NCBI RefSeq assembly: GCF_025024155.1 | Contig: NW_026251709.1 | Span: 868,001 to 932,000 of the forward strand | Length of the DNA: 64,000 nucleotides | Direction: 5' to 3' | Source of the DNA: Gamsiella multidivaricata | Taxonomy: Eukaryota > Mortierellomycota > Mortierellomycetes > Mortierellales > Mortierellaceae | Shown: in pieces, positions 22,638 to 35,096 of the stretch | Layout of the letters: every line of letters begins with the position of its first letter | Position numbering within the stretch: position 1 is the first letter of the stretch | Translations under genes and position numbers: made by a program | Notes under the pieces: generated by a model | Database searches by the model: none | What the model was told of the DNA's origin: nothing | Seen by the model: only the letters and a program-made list of their open reading frames with translations

Positions 22638-24715
22638 CTATTGAGCGGGAATAGCGGTAGGAGCCGGCACTGAAGTGGCAGCAGGTGCAGCAGGGGTGGG
22701 TGCAGCATTTGGCTCTGGAGCAGGAGCAGCAACAGGAGCAGGAGCAGCAACAGGAGCAAGAGCAGCAACAGGAGCAGAAGCAGCAACAGGAGCAGAAGCA
22801 GCAACAGGAGCAGGGATAGCGGCAACGGCCTTTTCGTCATGATGTTCCTGAGCAACATATGGTGGGGAAGGATCTTGGAGATGCTCTGGCGTCTTGGGGT
22901 GTACGACGGATCCAGAGCGCGAGATAGCCTGCAGATTACCGTCGCCAGGTTGGATGAATGTGGAGGACTGAGCGCGCTTAGAGATCTCGCTCCACCACTC
23001 CAACATCTCCTCTCTCGAATTGGCGCGAAGACTACATAGGAGACAGTAAAGTTATAAAACAGGTTAGTAGACTATCTCTATTATAGGAAAGGAGCCAAGT
23101 CAAGTCTGAGTCGAGTTGCTTACGTGAGAGTCTGAGCATCCCTGTGTAAGAGTCCACCCTTGCCCTTGCCCTCCAGCGAAAAGACGTGCTGCTTCTGGCT
23201 GGGTTCTGAGTGAGGTCCAAGGGTGGATGTGGGGAGATAGATCGAATAATCCGGGACAGGATCTTTTTCATGGTCAGCAGTGCCGAAGACGTGGAGCCAT
23301 CCAGCGAGGGTGAGGACGAAGTATCCGTCCTTCCAGCTCTTGAGTACCGAGGACTGCCGGCTAAGATGAGCGGTCTTGACAGGCACGACATAGATGCTTG
23401 TCTTGCAGGGGTAGTCAAGGTCGTTCGGGTTGGCGTCGACGAGGTCTGAGGGAAAGAGGCGGTGGCCATGGAGTTCTGAAAAGTTGTTCCACTCGCTATC
23501 CTCCTGGAGGACATTCAAAGCCAACTGCGTGGGAGCCCATGACTGACTGAAGGCGTTCGTAGCGTTGTTGAGCTGGTATTCCGCAAAGGATGCCAGAATC
23601 TGCTTGAGCTCCTTGATGATGTGGGCCTCGAAGGTCTTGATCTCGTCCTGGCATTGCTTCAGTGCACGAGCAAACAAATTCTCTTCGTGGACCTGCTTCG
23701 CCAATTGGCGCTTCAGTGCTACACACGCATATCAAAGTCATAACATGAGTGCCTGAGTATTGGTGCCTGAAATAAACAAGTAATACCAAAGCAAGTCGTC
23801 TAGCTTACCGAGGTTAATTACAAAGGGATCAGACTGCATCTTCTCCATGTCATGCTGATGGTGCTGGCCAGACATGTCAAAGAGGCCGATGGCCTTCGCA
23901 AGACTGGCAATCTTCTCCTGAGTTGCCTCGCGCTCCTTGAAGACCTTGTTGCTGTACAGGCCCGAATCGGCCTTCAGGGCCTTGATCCTGCCCTTGATAT
24001 CCTGCTTCAATCGGCGCAAATTCTTGGCGATGTTCTCCTCGACAAAGCGAGCGGCACTAGCATGCTGCTCACTCCTGGTCTTTGCAGAGTCTCTAATGCC
24101 TATACACACGTCCTGAAGACCTCCTTTATCCAGGAACTGCTGTCCATCCTTGAAGGGAACCACAATCACGCCCGACACCTTGTTCATGGCCTTGCTAACG
24201 CTAGTCTCGACCTCGGCGACCTCTGTAAAGTACTTTTGCAAGTTCTTGACAACTCCTCTGAAGGCTGTGAGACGGTTCAGCAGAATATCCGCAGGGTTAA
24301 GGCCCTCACCGTTCTCGCCAGAGAGACCGCGACGGCTCATGGTGCTTGAGTTGGAGAGTGCGGTTCCTTCGCGAGGGTGAGCCGAGTGGCTAATGGGCGA
24401 CAATGGCGAGCCGTCCTGGGTATGCTGAGTTGGGGAGGCAACATGCGAGACGCTGGTAGAGTCTGGAGGGGAGACAGTCGCCATGTCAGGATTTGGGATC
24501 GAGATAGGCGAGACAGGGTTGGCGGTACTGGCTGGAGGCGTGGCTGGCGCGAGGGCTTCCTTAGTCTCGACAGGCTTTGTTGGTGCAGGGGCGGCAACGG
24601 TGGCAGCAGCGACTGGGGCCGGAGTGGCCGCTGCAGGAGAGGAAGACGATGTTTTGCGACTGAAGGTACGCGCAAAGGCCTTTCCGAAGGGGGATTTCTT
24701 TTTCTCTTCCGCCAT
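22638..24715 (-). CDS. Slm1/Slm2-like BAR-PH protein (PtdIns(4,5)P2-binding, TORC2 pathway)
   Basis: Three exons, 24715-23809, 23718-23124 and 23031-22638, give 631 aa with consistent phase. The N-terminal 120 residues are Ala/Pro/Ser-rich. A helical BAR-like region follows (NPADILLNRLTAFRGVVKNL through the QHDMEKM and ALKRQLAKQVHEEN segments). A PH domain comes next (KTAHLSRQSSVLKSWKDGYF, then EGKGKGGLLHRDAQTLTLRA and REEMLEWWSEI). This domain order is that of Slm1/Slm2, which bind PtdIns(4,5)P2 at eisosome/TORC2 sites and link TORC2 to actin and sphingolipid control. The C-terminus ends in 6-residue Ala/Pro/Val repeats (APVAAS type) encoded by an 18-bp tandem array, absent from the yeast proteins as far as I recall. 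The start is the ATG at 24715. Confidence 0.85.
22698..22815 (-). repeat. 18-bp tandem array coding Ala-Pro-Val repeats
   Basis: Repeated GCAACAGGAGCAGAAGCA-type units on the plus strand encode (on the minus strand) repeats of APVAAS/APVAAP in the last exon of the Slm1-like gene. The unit length is a multiple of three, so copy changes keep the frame. Confidence 0.85.
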
Positions 24716-26000
24716 GGTTAAATCAGATGAATCAGGAGAGGAGGAATGAGAATGCGGAATGAAGGGGAGATGCAGAAGGAAGGAGAGGGGGAAAGAGGGT
24801 TGGAGAAGAAGGAAAAGAAGAAGAGGCGGAGATACTGCTGTTTGGTATATATGCGAAAGAGTCCAAGACCAATAAAGTGCAGAAAATGGGTATAGGTGTG
24901 CAATTGAGTTCAACACAACCCTCTCCTGTAAAAAAAGCGCGCTTTAGTTTGCTTAGCATATCCATCCCGATAGACCCCAGCAGCAGAATTGTAAAGAGGA
25001 TCTGGTTCGGTTGATCTTACGATGATAACACAGGCCGAGCAGGAAGGAAGGCGGCAGGCACCGGCCATCCCAGTCAGCTGCTTACTGCTTAGCGTAAAAA
25101 AAAATAGTAGGAGCCACCCCGATGGCATCAACGGCACCGCAGGGATGCCATAAAAATCATCCTTTGGAGCACCATCAAGAATCTCGAAGCACCAAGAGGT
25201 GCGAATTTACTTAACAGACACCCATAATATGTGCATAGATTATCCTTGGCTATCAGATGTACATGTACATGTACCACTCCTGCCATTGCTTCTCCATAGG
25301 TTGGGACGATAAATGCTCTAGGACTGGACGCAGTAACTATAACCTTCGTCGTTGCTGCTGATGCACTTTCTGTTCGGGAGCAGAAAGGGGGCGATCGGCA
25401 CCGTTACAAAGGGTTGCTTATCCTCTAAGCTTGGCCAAATCAACCATCGCTGGTGGGGAATCTTCGGCAAATAATAGAAAACGCATAACTAGAGGAGTCC
25501 TTAGTCTGCTTGCGCGCGCCCCAAGGATTGGAGTGAGGAATGGAGTGCTTCTCGCATTGCTCGCTTTGCTTTGTGCTCACGCATTTTTTTTTGATTTGTA
25601 CGCCCATCCCAACCTTGTTTGCTGGACTACTTGTAGGGTACCCCAGCCTTTGTCCAACACCTGAAGGGGTGCGTGCATGGAGAGGAATGCTTAGATCGGT
25701 TAACGATCATCAGTAGACCTGCTTCAGCCCTGGCGCCTTCTGGTGCCTTCTGGTGCCTTATACATCGGTTTCTGTTGATTTGACTACTTCGCCTTCCATT
25801 AAGACCCATCGATCCCATTCGTTCGGTATCAGTTCTCACACAACCGGTCAGCCATAGTCGAGCATCACTCGTGCATCGGTGCGCCGCTCACGGCTACCTT
25901 CGGCATCCTTTACCTAAATTTCACTTTTCTTACTGAGGTTTAATATTGTGCAGATGCTTCTTTATGTGCTAGAAATGACTATCATGGCATGCAATGCCAT
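24716..26000. other. Intergenic stretch, no gene recognised
   Basis: Upstream region of the Slm1-like gene and downstream region of the receptor-like gene. It has a purine-rich block at 24720-24835, an ACATGT alternating run at 25258-25273 and a triple CTTCTGGTGC-type repeat at 25736-25757. No convincing coding signal. Confidence 0.4.
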
Positions 26001-29000
26001 TTACTCCCGCGCATCCAAGTACAAATTCCGGACCTCCTTGTGGTCTAAGCGTCGCTCCGGTTTCATCTCCAACAGACCCGTGATGACCTCTCTTGCGCCA
26101 TGGTCCTTAATCTTCTCAATCCTATCTATCTGGCCGTGCAGCTGCTGGCGAGTCTTATCGTGCGTCCTAGCCTTGTCTAGATCATCATTATTCTCATCCT
26201 CGCCATCTTCGCCCCTTTCCAGCGCAAACGTCAGTTTGACACGGGCGTCCTCGTCCGATGTAAACATTGCCTGGCTCGTGTGCATCTCGTACATGATCTG
26301 ACCTAGCGACCACATATCCATCGCTGTGGTAGCTATCAACTTTTCGGAATCTTGACTAGTGATGGTAGTCGTGCCAGAGGTCGAGGACTTTGTTGTTGTC
26401 GTCTTCGTGACAGTGCCGTCCGAGGAGACGGTCGTCTCCACAGTCGTATCCTTATTCGGATCCTCTGCCTGTAACGTTGTGATAGTTGACCTTTTCTGCT
26501 GACGGCGCGCGGCGACCAAGATCTCTGGCGCGGTGTACGGTGCCATGTCCATCGATAAGTCAACAGTCTCGCCCACAAACCGCGCATGACCAAAGTTCCA
26601 TAGCTTCCACTGCTGTTGTATCCTGGGAGCCTCGCTGTCCTTTACTGCGTCCACGGATTTGTTCGAGTAGGAGGAGTAGACGGAATTGCGGTAGCCACCA
26701 TGACCATCCGGCTCGGAATAAAACTCCTGTAAAAAGATGCTGGCAGGTGTCAGACTGAGGTGAACAACGTGGTGATCGTGGCACCACTTGACCGCGGACG
26801 CGATACTGTCTGTCATCGTCTTAATCTCCTCCAGCGTCAATGACCCTTTGTTCAATGGCAGTAAGTCCTGATCCGGGGCAATGATGGGTGTCCCTCGGCG
26901 CTCTCTGATATACGACTCGAGAGTGCGAGTGAAAGGGCCTATTACTGACACGAAGCGGTACTCTGCCAATGTCGGTAACGAATACAGCGTGAAGAGTTCG
27001 GCAATGTACTGGTCAGATCGTAGATGCTGCAACATGCCAGCCTCACGCTTCCATTGGAATTCATTCTTCATCCATTTCAGAGAACGTTCGCGAGGCTCGG
27101 ATTCGGAACTGGACGCTGCTCCACTGGGGCCAGGAACCGCAGGTGAGGGTAGGCCATCTTCTTGACCAGTGATCTTGGACGAATCACGCACATGCGAAAA
27201 CGCCGAGCCAGGGATCTGAATATCTGATGCAGCGCCCAACATCTCTACTTGCGAGAACATGAGGGCACCTCGCTTCGCGTGGGGAGTTGCCTGAGCTGCA
27301 TCCGAACGTTCGTACCGGACAATGCTCAACTTGAGGGTGATCTGGGTCTTGTGGATTGTGGGCTGCTGCTGCTGCTGTGTGGTATCTGTAGCTACTGCGA
27401 TACCTCCAACAATGGTCTTCCCAGATGAGCTGACTGTCTTGCCATTTATGATATGCGTTATTGGTGTCGAAAACGATTCAGTGCGACCGGCACCCAAGAA
27501 TCTCTCGACGGAGGTAGAGTTCGCAAGGACTTCTTGGGTTTCGCCTTGAACAGTGCCAACGCCAGGTCTGGTACCCGTCGTAGCAGTAGCTGTTGTATTC
27601 GAGAATGACTCTGTTGTGTGCGTCTCCTTGCTGGCATGATGCGCCACTGCAACTGCGCCTGCTACTAGAGCCTTACCAGCAAGGTCTCTGCTCTTGTATG
27701 TCTCAGTAGCCTCGAGAATGGTATCCTCTACCTCGGTCTTTGGTCCTGTCGTGGTTACGGGCAAAGCAGGTGGACCAGCGCTTGATCGACGGAATGGTTT
27801 GTAGTCACCGCCGCCCATGAAGAACTTGGCCGTGGAAATTCGCTTGGAACCGAGAACTGGCGTAGTTGAAGACCCCCCATTAGTAACGTATTCTGCCTCA
27901 GTCATCTCCTGCGGCTGCTTTTGCTCGGAGATGATCGATTCCTTTCGCTTGTGCTCGTTCACGACAGCACTGGCAATCAGGACAGCTCCACCAGCAGCGG
28001 CGCCAGTTGCAGTGCCAGACGATCCGCCAGAGCCAGAGGAGCCACCAGTGGCAGCTCCATTGATATTTGTACCACCGGAGCTCGTAGGAATGGTGCCGAC
28101 TGCGCCTGGAATGACGGATGTTAGGTCCGGCATGCTGTTTGCGTTAAAGGCGTACTTGCATTGATCGGCTGGAGTTCCTGCGACATAGCCCACAGGTGCG
28201 ATGATGCCAGCATCTCCTATGTTGCTATCCAGACTGGAGCCCGCCTCTGAGAGCGAGGCCTCGTTCGCTTGACGGCGTTTTTTTGTGGCAAGAAAGATTA
28301 GAGATACAAGCGCGATGAGCGCAAGGAAGCCAAGGACACCACCAATGATAGCGCCCGTATGCTTGCGGCTATCGTCGTCAGTCGCCTTGGCGCCCACAGG
28401 AAGTCCATTAGTTTGAAGAGATCCAACACTTGTCGTGGTGGCAGTAGTACTGCTTGTAATAAAGACAGTTGGAGTTGGGGCTACACCCACCAGAACCTGA
28501 GAAGAGCTTGCTTCAGAGTTAGGGTAAGGATACTGAGGGACGTTGGCTCCCGGAACAACTTCAGGAACGGTACCACCAGGGATTTCAGAACTAGGTGACC
28601 AAGGTTCGCCATAGCCACCGGAGCCTCCAGAACCTCCAGAACCTCCAGAACCTGGGCTAGAACCATCAGAACTACCGAAGCCTCCAGACCCCCCAGAACC
28701 CTCAGAGCCTCCAGAGCTTCCAGGACCTCCAAAATCGCCGGAGCCAGAGCCGCCAGAGCTCCCAGAATCACCAGAACTGCCAGAGCTCCCAGAACCGCCA
28801 GAACTACCGGATTCTCCGGAACCGCTAGAGCCAGAGTCCACATGGCCATCTTCGCCGCCGTGGCCATCAATAAAGGTACCATCTCCTTCAATAGAATCAG
28901 ACGAGTCACTTGAACCATGCGAACCGGAGCGGCCACCACTTTCTCCAGCTCCAGATCCTTGGTGACCATCCTTATCCCCATTTTTTGTATGATCGGTATG

Positions 29001-30898
29001 GTTTTCATTCTCGTCCTCATCCTCTTCGTCGTCATCGTCGTTCTCATTCCGGATACCTGGCCTAAAAATCGACACGGGTGCGTTACCCTCAGTCAGCCCG
29101 TGAATATCCCCCGGACGAAGATTCGTACTACAGTCCTCAGGCCGATCACATCCGCCGTAGACGATAATGCCGTCGCCGCAGCTGGCGCAAGTCAGGCCAC
29201 CAGGACTAGGCCCACCCTGGGATCGTGTTGCGATCTCGTACTCGCGGTTCTTACGTTTAGAAGATGAAGAGGAGGATGTGTCGATGCTTAAGACAGCGAC
29301 GCCGTGATCATTCTGTTTTTACAGAATTAGAGTTAGTCGCCTTGATAATAGCATACTATTGCGTGCTGCAGACTCGAACCCCTTCCTTTTTTTTACCTTT
29401 CCAAAAATCCATAGCTGTCCTCCATAGTACACCGCGCGTGGATACTCGACTTCCAGGTTCGGCATCATATGAAAGAATCCACCCTTCATGCTCTTGTTGT
29501 CCTCCCTATGACCGCTGTAGATGATATCGACAGGCCGCTCGCTCGACCGATCTGATATTGAGATATCGAGCCATCCCGAGCCATGCGGTCCAAAGAGAAA
29601 CAAGGTGGTGTTGTCGCATCGACTGCCGTGATCGCCTGGGTGCTTATACTTCTTAGGTGTCTTGTGGAATGTGTACTGGTAGGGGTTGATTGGGGAGGCG
29701 GCAAGGGTGAGGTTCGCGGGAAGGACCTCATGACTGAAAACAAATCGTGTCGATAAGGAGTACGAAAAAGTATAAAAAAGAGAGAGAAGAAGGGAAGGAA
29801 GGAGAGTGAAGGGTGGTTGAGTATGAAACGGAATGCCTTGTTACGAACAACCGTTTTTGCCTCCATAACTCTCACTATAGACATAGATACACAAAGCACT
29901 CACCCGATCTTGATGTCATGGCACGAATAGACCTGATGGTTCACGAGCTGGACCCCCGTCAAATGGTCGCGACCCAGTTGGTCTTTCCACTGTATCACAA
30001 CAGTGTCCAGGGCCTCTTGAATACGCTGCTTAAAGTCTGTGTGACCATGACGCAGACTTTCTTCGCGATAGGACTGGTACACGACCGCCAATAGATTGGG
30101 GTACTCGAACTTTAGGCGCTTCCTATCCTTCTCAACCTTAAGCTTTTCACCATGCTCCACGCCCTCTTCATGGCATGAACACTCGCGATCGATTCGAACG
30201 TGGGTCCACGTCCGCTGGTCATGATCCCAAACCGAGAACCCGCCTTCTCCATCGCGCTCATAAGCTGGCACCATGAACATATGATCGCTACTTAGGAAGC
30301 AGTTATCAGTATCAAACCGTCGTCCAATGCGTCTCACGCCAACGCCCGGATGCGGAAGCGAGGTCCACTGTGCGTGTCGCCATTCGAGCGACTGTTTCTC
30401 TTGCCACTCCTCCCCATCTGCTTTGTCTCCCTTGCACCTTTCTTGTTTCGAACTGTCGCAGGCCTCTGTAGAGTTTATGAAGTTGAAGACAAGGTTGTTT
30501 TGGGAACCATAACCGATCATGTAGGTCCGGCCATTGTGCTTGTCCACAGCTAGGCAGGGATGTTGCAGCACTGGTGGAGGTTCTGCATGCCAGCGCTTAA
30601 TGAGATGTGAATCATGGCGCCTCTCTGTTGAACAAGAGCGAAAGAAAAAATAAAAGAAAAAGAATAGGGATAAGGATAAGGAGTGACGCGAGAAAGAACA
30701 AACGTGGGTCGATCGAGGTTCCCAAGGCAGAGAGAGAAGGAACGAAACCGTGGGTCATGTTTGAATTTTCAGGGTATGCAGTACTTCGTTAGAGCACTTG
30801 CCTATAGGAATAAGGGATCCCAAAGCGGATCCAAGATGACATTGTAGTACAATGGCCGCCATAAAGACAGCCGGCGTGAGGGCTGATGAGGGACCCAT
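26001..30898 (-). CDS. Receptor-like membrane protein with propeller-like ectodomain and pseudokinase
   Basis: Four exons, 30898-30802, 30624-29904, 29733-29397 and 29312-26001, give 1,488 aa. Intron 1 has a GC donor (G|GCAAGT). A signal peptide (residues 1-27) is followed by an ectodomain of about 400 residues with Trp/Gly/Tyr-rich strands (e.g. DQRTWTHVRI, YYGGQLWIFGK, GDGIIVYGGCDRPEDC) that resembles a kelch/galactose-oxidase propeller. An acidic and Gly/Ser stalk (about 475-625) and one membrane segment at about 705-727 (HTGAIIGGVLGFLALIALVS) come next. The cytosolic part ends in a kinase-like fold: helix EFQWKREAGMLQHL, HLSLTPASIFL at 1236, NFG at 1291, TAPEI, and AMDMWSLGQIMYEMH. HRD is replaced by HLS and DFG by NFG, so it should be catalytically dead. 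Ligand and partner are unknown. Confidence 0.8.
28615..28850 (-). repeat. Minisatellite coding the Gly/Ser stalk
   Basis: Many near-copies of a CCAGAACCTCCAGAG-like unit (plus strand) encode on the minus strand GSGGSG/GSSGSSG-type residues in the extracellular stalk of the receptor-like gene. Units keep the frame. Confidence 0.75.
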
Positions 30899-32272
30899 TG
30901 TTTTACGGGCATATATTCAGCAAAATCTTTGGCAGGACAGTGTCGAGAAGGAGGGGTATATGAGAGCGAAAAGATGAGAGAAGACGTTGGAGTCGACTTT
31001 TGTATGATCTCCAGATGTGTGAAGGTAGTGTATGGATTAAATGCAATGACTGATGTACTCCGGAATCTCGGTGGCTAGTAGCGAGGGCAAAAACAAAGAA
31101 GGAAGCCTGTGGAGAGTGTCAAGGGATAACTAAGAAGCAAGTACCCAGAGGCGTGACAGCAAATGACGAGCAAGCGAGAAAAAAAAGAGAGCGCAAGAGA
31201 AGAAGAGAAAAGAGAAAGGGGGAAGAAAGCGAAGCTGCGTGTTGCCCGGTAGCGGAAGATGCTGGCGCTGATGGTACTGATGCTGGAGACGGCGCTAAGG
31301 TGAGCAAGGAAGTACCACGGGGCACCAGACAAAGTATGTCCCCATTTTGAGGGAGGAAGGGGACTCCAGGTGGTATTGTCGCCCTCATTTTTCACACCTC
31401 TACCACAGTCGCACTTCTTCATGTCTGCACCCACCCTACGGGAGAAAAATAAAAGGCGCTTTGCCAAAAGAAGACCCATCCCTGGCTCCCTTTTTCTTAA
31501 TCCCTTCAGTCTGCTGCCTCTCCTACTCCTCCTTATATCCTTTTCTATGGTCCAATGTAGCTCCTAAAGATACGCTTCATCATTTCCTGCGCCAGTCCTT
31601 CTTCTCGCTTATCTTTAGCTGCTCGTTCTTCCCAAGCGTGAAAAGGATCTTGGCTGGCATTCCTTTTGTTCATGTCTAGCCTCCTGAATCTCTTTTTGTT
31701 CACTAGTGCCAGGTTCAGACCCATAATCTCATGCCTTGTCCTGCCCTATCACTTCGCACGGAACCCCTCGTGCCTATCTTTTTCTATGTAGGCTCGAGGG
31801 CCATGCACGGCTACAGTAGTATACGGTACACTCGCATCGCATTGCAATCGAGTGACCAGTGGTGACAGTAAAGGAGGCATAAACCTGATATATATAGATA
31901 TCTTCTTCTTTGAACCCCTGGATCGTCAACAATAGCATTCCAGAACTATTATCCTTTTCTGCATCTTTTGGCATGCTGGCTGTTTATTTTTATCACCGTG
32001 CACTGGTTTTGACGCGTCTACCTGGAGCAGTCGATGCACAAGGTCTTTATTCATTTTTAGCTCTATACACGTTTCCAACTGCGGGATATACGATTTTTGT
32101 GAGGAGGTTGTAGATATGAATGCCGCTAGCAATTTCGATGGTAATTATAAGCGCTTCACAGGTGAAGTAAGGCCTTTAGCTATAAGATTTGAGGGAGAGT
32201 GATAGAGTGATAACATAATGAAGAGTGAATATAAAGAGTGAGAATCAAGGGAAGGCTGCAGTGATTGATATG
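30899..32272. other. Intergenic stretch, no gene recognised
   Basis: Promoter side of the receptor-like gene, with purine-rich (30630-30690, 31160-31230) and pyrimidine-rich (31490-31640) tracts. Open frames are compositional. Confidence 0.4.
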
Positions 32273-32478
32273 GAGAAGCTGGTTCAGGAGGCATTGGACA
32301 AGGCGCGTGCGGGCAGGACGACGATTGTAATTGCACATCGATTGAGCACGTTCCATAATGCGGATCTGACCTTGGTGGTGAGGTGGTGAAGGATGGATCG
32401 ATTGCTGAGTCCGATCGGCACTATAAGCTGGTGGTACTCGGTGTCTACGCGAAACTATGCAAAAAGCATAATCCCTAG
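32273..32478 (+). pseudogene. Truncated fragment of an ABCB transporter NBD2 3' end
   Basis: The stretch matches the last part of the intact ABCB gene (44918 to about 45117) at most positions. It encodes [17 protein letters not shown], then VIAHRLST, then runs into a stop after a frame change (VVRW followed by TGA). In the next frame it continues KDGSIAESDRHYKL and ends LCKKHNP with TAG at 32476. Upstream sequence does not continue the homology. It is a dead, 5'-truncated copy of an ABC transporter end, about 7.8 kb upstream of the start of the full gene at 40030. Confidence 0.8.
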
Positions 32479-35096
32479 AGCGGCGTAATATTTTACGAAC
32501 GTAATCTCACGCCAAGCATACAATACGTAAATAGCAGTAAAAATGAATGTCGTAGAAAACGTACATGTACATTAAGTCGTGAGTATTGCTGTTTGGATAT
32601 TAATCCACTCGGTCGGTCATCAGGGTAAGCCGGTGTTTGGTATACTCAATTTAACCGACCATGATTGTTGATGCACCGATTGTAGACTTGAACAAATAGT
32701 ACGTCGCTTCCTTTTCCTCTTTCATACTGCTCAAATGTTTACCACAAGCCCAATGAGCGGTGGATGCTCTGATTGGCAACGGGACACCGCACCGCATCAG
32801 TTTATACATGCTAACGTTCTTTACAGTACTGGGCGTAATTGCTACTGGGCGCGCGTCGTCGTTGATCGATCTTCAAGCAGACGATCGATCAATTCATAGA
32901 AAGAACCAGCTTGCCAAATGATTTAACAGGGCATAATGAGAACAAATGCACGGCTCATCCTATTGCCACTGGTTGTAGGATGGGCAATCAGAGTTTCCAT
33001 TCATTGGCCCTGACTCGAATGCAATAAAGGGTTAGTGAAAGCGGCAAATGGCTGCTTGGGTCAAACAGGGGCCTCGTAATGAAAATTGAGAGCGAATCCG
33101 CAAAAATAAGGCCTTGGCCCCACAAATGGAACCCACACAGTAGCGGCAAATAAATCAGGCAGTGACCAACAACAGTTTCTCCCACGCCTTAGCATTAGCG
33201 CTTCCGACGCAGCCCATGGTTTGATCTCTCATAAATTTCAATACACAAGTTGACATAAATCGGGGAATAAGTAGTTGCTGAGTGATCCTCTTTCCACAAT
33301 AGGCAATCTGGCTCGGTTGTTCATTAGCCGGTGCTCTGTTAAGAAAAGCTGCCCCGTCTTTTGTATGACAACATGACCCCACAGAGCGGGCAAAAGAAAT
33401 GAGAGAAAGGCGCATTTTAGGCTAGTCTAGTCTATGGAGGATACATAGCAGAAACTTTATTGCTGTATTCTTGTGTGACCAGATGGTCAAGATGCCCTTT
33501 TGTTTGTTACCCACCAATAAACAGTTGTTAATGTGAGTTGTTCGTTGGCATGTGAAGAAACATGCAAACATGCACTCACGACGAGCATTTGCGCAAGGTG
33601 GGCTACCAAGGTGTTACTGTCACATCTCCATCAGTTCGTTGACAGGAAACAACTCTTGCGCTCGAACCTGGCCACGAGAAGAATCACAGTTTTGACAATC
33701 GTGCGTCTATCATGAAACACGACTTCGCGTGATTCCTCGCCACACCCTTTATACAAGAGTCAGCATGTATCAAACAGGCAGGTCAACAAGCGCGGTTGTA
33801 TGCAAGCATACTACGAGAACTTTGATCCCTGCACTTCTACTTTTCGAAGACCCCGAACAAGTCTGTTAAATGGGAAGTGTGAAAATCTGGTGCAACAGTC
33901 TCCACCCCAACAGAAAAGATTGGTTGTGGAAAGTGCCGAGAAGATGAAGGCTCGTCGCGATCGAAAAGATGGTAGACGCAAGCGTTGAAAGTTAGAACGT
34001 ACTGTACACTTTACGACTCAGTCTCTGAGGGCAGGCATATTTCATACCGCATGCAGCAGAATGGATGTAGTTTAAAGTATGCCACGTAGAACATAAACAT
34101 CAAAGCGAGGTGCTTGGCATGGCGACACATGGCAATGAAGGCAAAACAGAGTTGTTGTTGTCCTACAACGCGTGGTGCACTCCACGTCCTAATAACCAGA
34201 CACTGCATGGCCGAGTTTGCTCCGAAGCGCGACCGTAGGGGACGCGTATGGGTCTATCATGGATATGCAAGCATCATCATCAACTGCCGCTACACTTGCC
34301 ATTTCTCGAACTGCAGCACAGGGCAGTTAGAGCCTTGATGAGAGGCTTCCAAGAGATGGGACCTCTTGATAAGGTTGTGGAAAAGAGAGAGGGGACACCG
34401 AACGCGTTGAAGCACTGGCGGAGTCGATTGGTCTGCGCTGTGGCAGAGACGGTTCCGTTGAAGTTCGCAAGCAAGTAATTATGGATCTGGTGAGCAGAGA
34501 GAGTATTTTTGGGCGTAGGGTAGGGGGTTCTCCACAGACTGTTAATTTTGGGCCACGCACAACAAACCATGCAAATCATGCCTGCAGCACTGAAGGAAAG
34601 AGACCAAAGGTCTAAAAAATATTATGTTTTGTGATTTGATTGGGCACAACTGCTAAATAGAGTTTCGGCTCGCGGAGTGAGCCGAATGAATTGAAGGCGA
34701 GTAATTTGAAGAAGTAATTAGTCTCTTCTTCACCCACAGGCGTCATGGAAGGGAGAATGCCACTGCCTGACCGACCCACTCGAGCCTCGTTGCCTCTCTC
34801 CACACTTTTTATCTTCAACTCGAAGACTTGGCAGCGACGGAAAACAGGGCAAGGCACGCGTAACTCTCCTCCTCTCTCTCTCTTTTCTCCTCTTCTTTTT
34901 CCTTTTCTTCTTCCTTCTTCACCCCGTTCTGCCTCTTCTTGACTTCTTGACTTGCTTCAGCTACTATTTATCTGATTTCTATCTCACACCCGAGAGTGCC
35001 ACTAATTGCAACACACGCACCAACTCACACATCCCAGTCCGATACCCCCTGTAACATACTGCCCACACCACTTCCATCCCCCACCAGCTCGATCCA
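32479..35096. other. Long stretch with no gene recognised
   Basis: About 2.6 kb without a supported gene. Open frames are short and overlapping. The last 300 bases, pyrimidine-rich (34860-34940), are likely promoter and 5' UTR of the Zn2Cys6 gene. Confidence 0.45.

Noticed and set aside
22598..22858. Poly-leucine open frame
   Set aside because: It is the wrong-frame reading of the GCA/CAG-rich array in the Slm1-like gene.
29365..29390. tRNA T-arm-like GGTTCGAGTC on the minus strand
   Set aside because: No acceptor stem or anticodon arm around it; it lies within an intron of the receptor-like gene.
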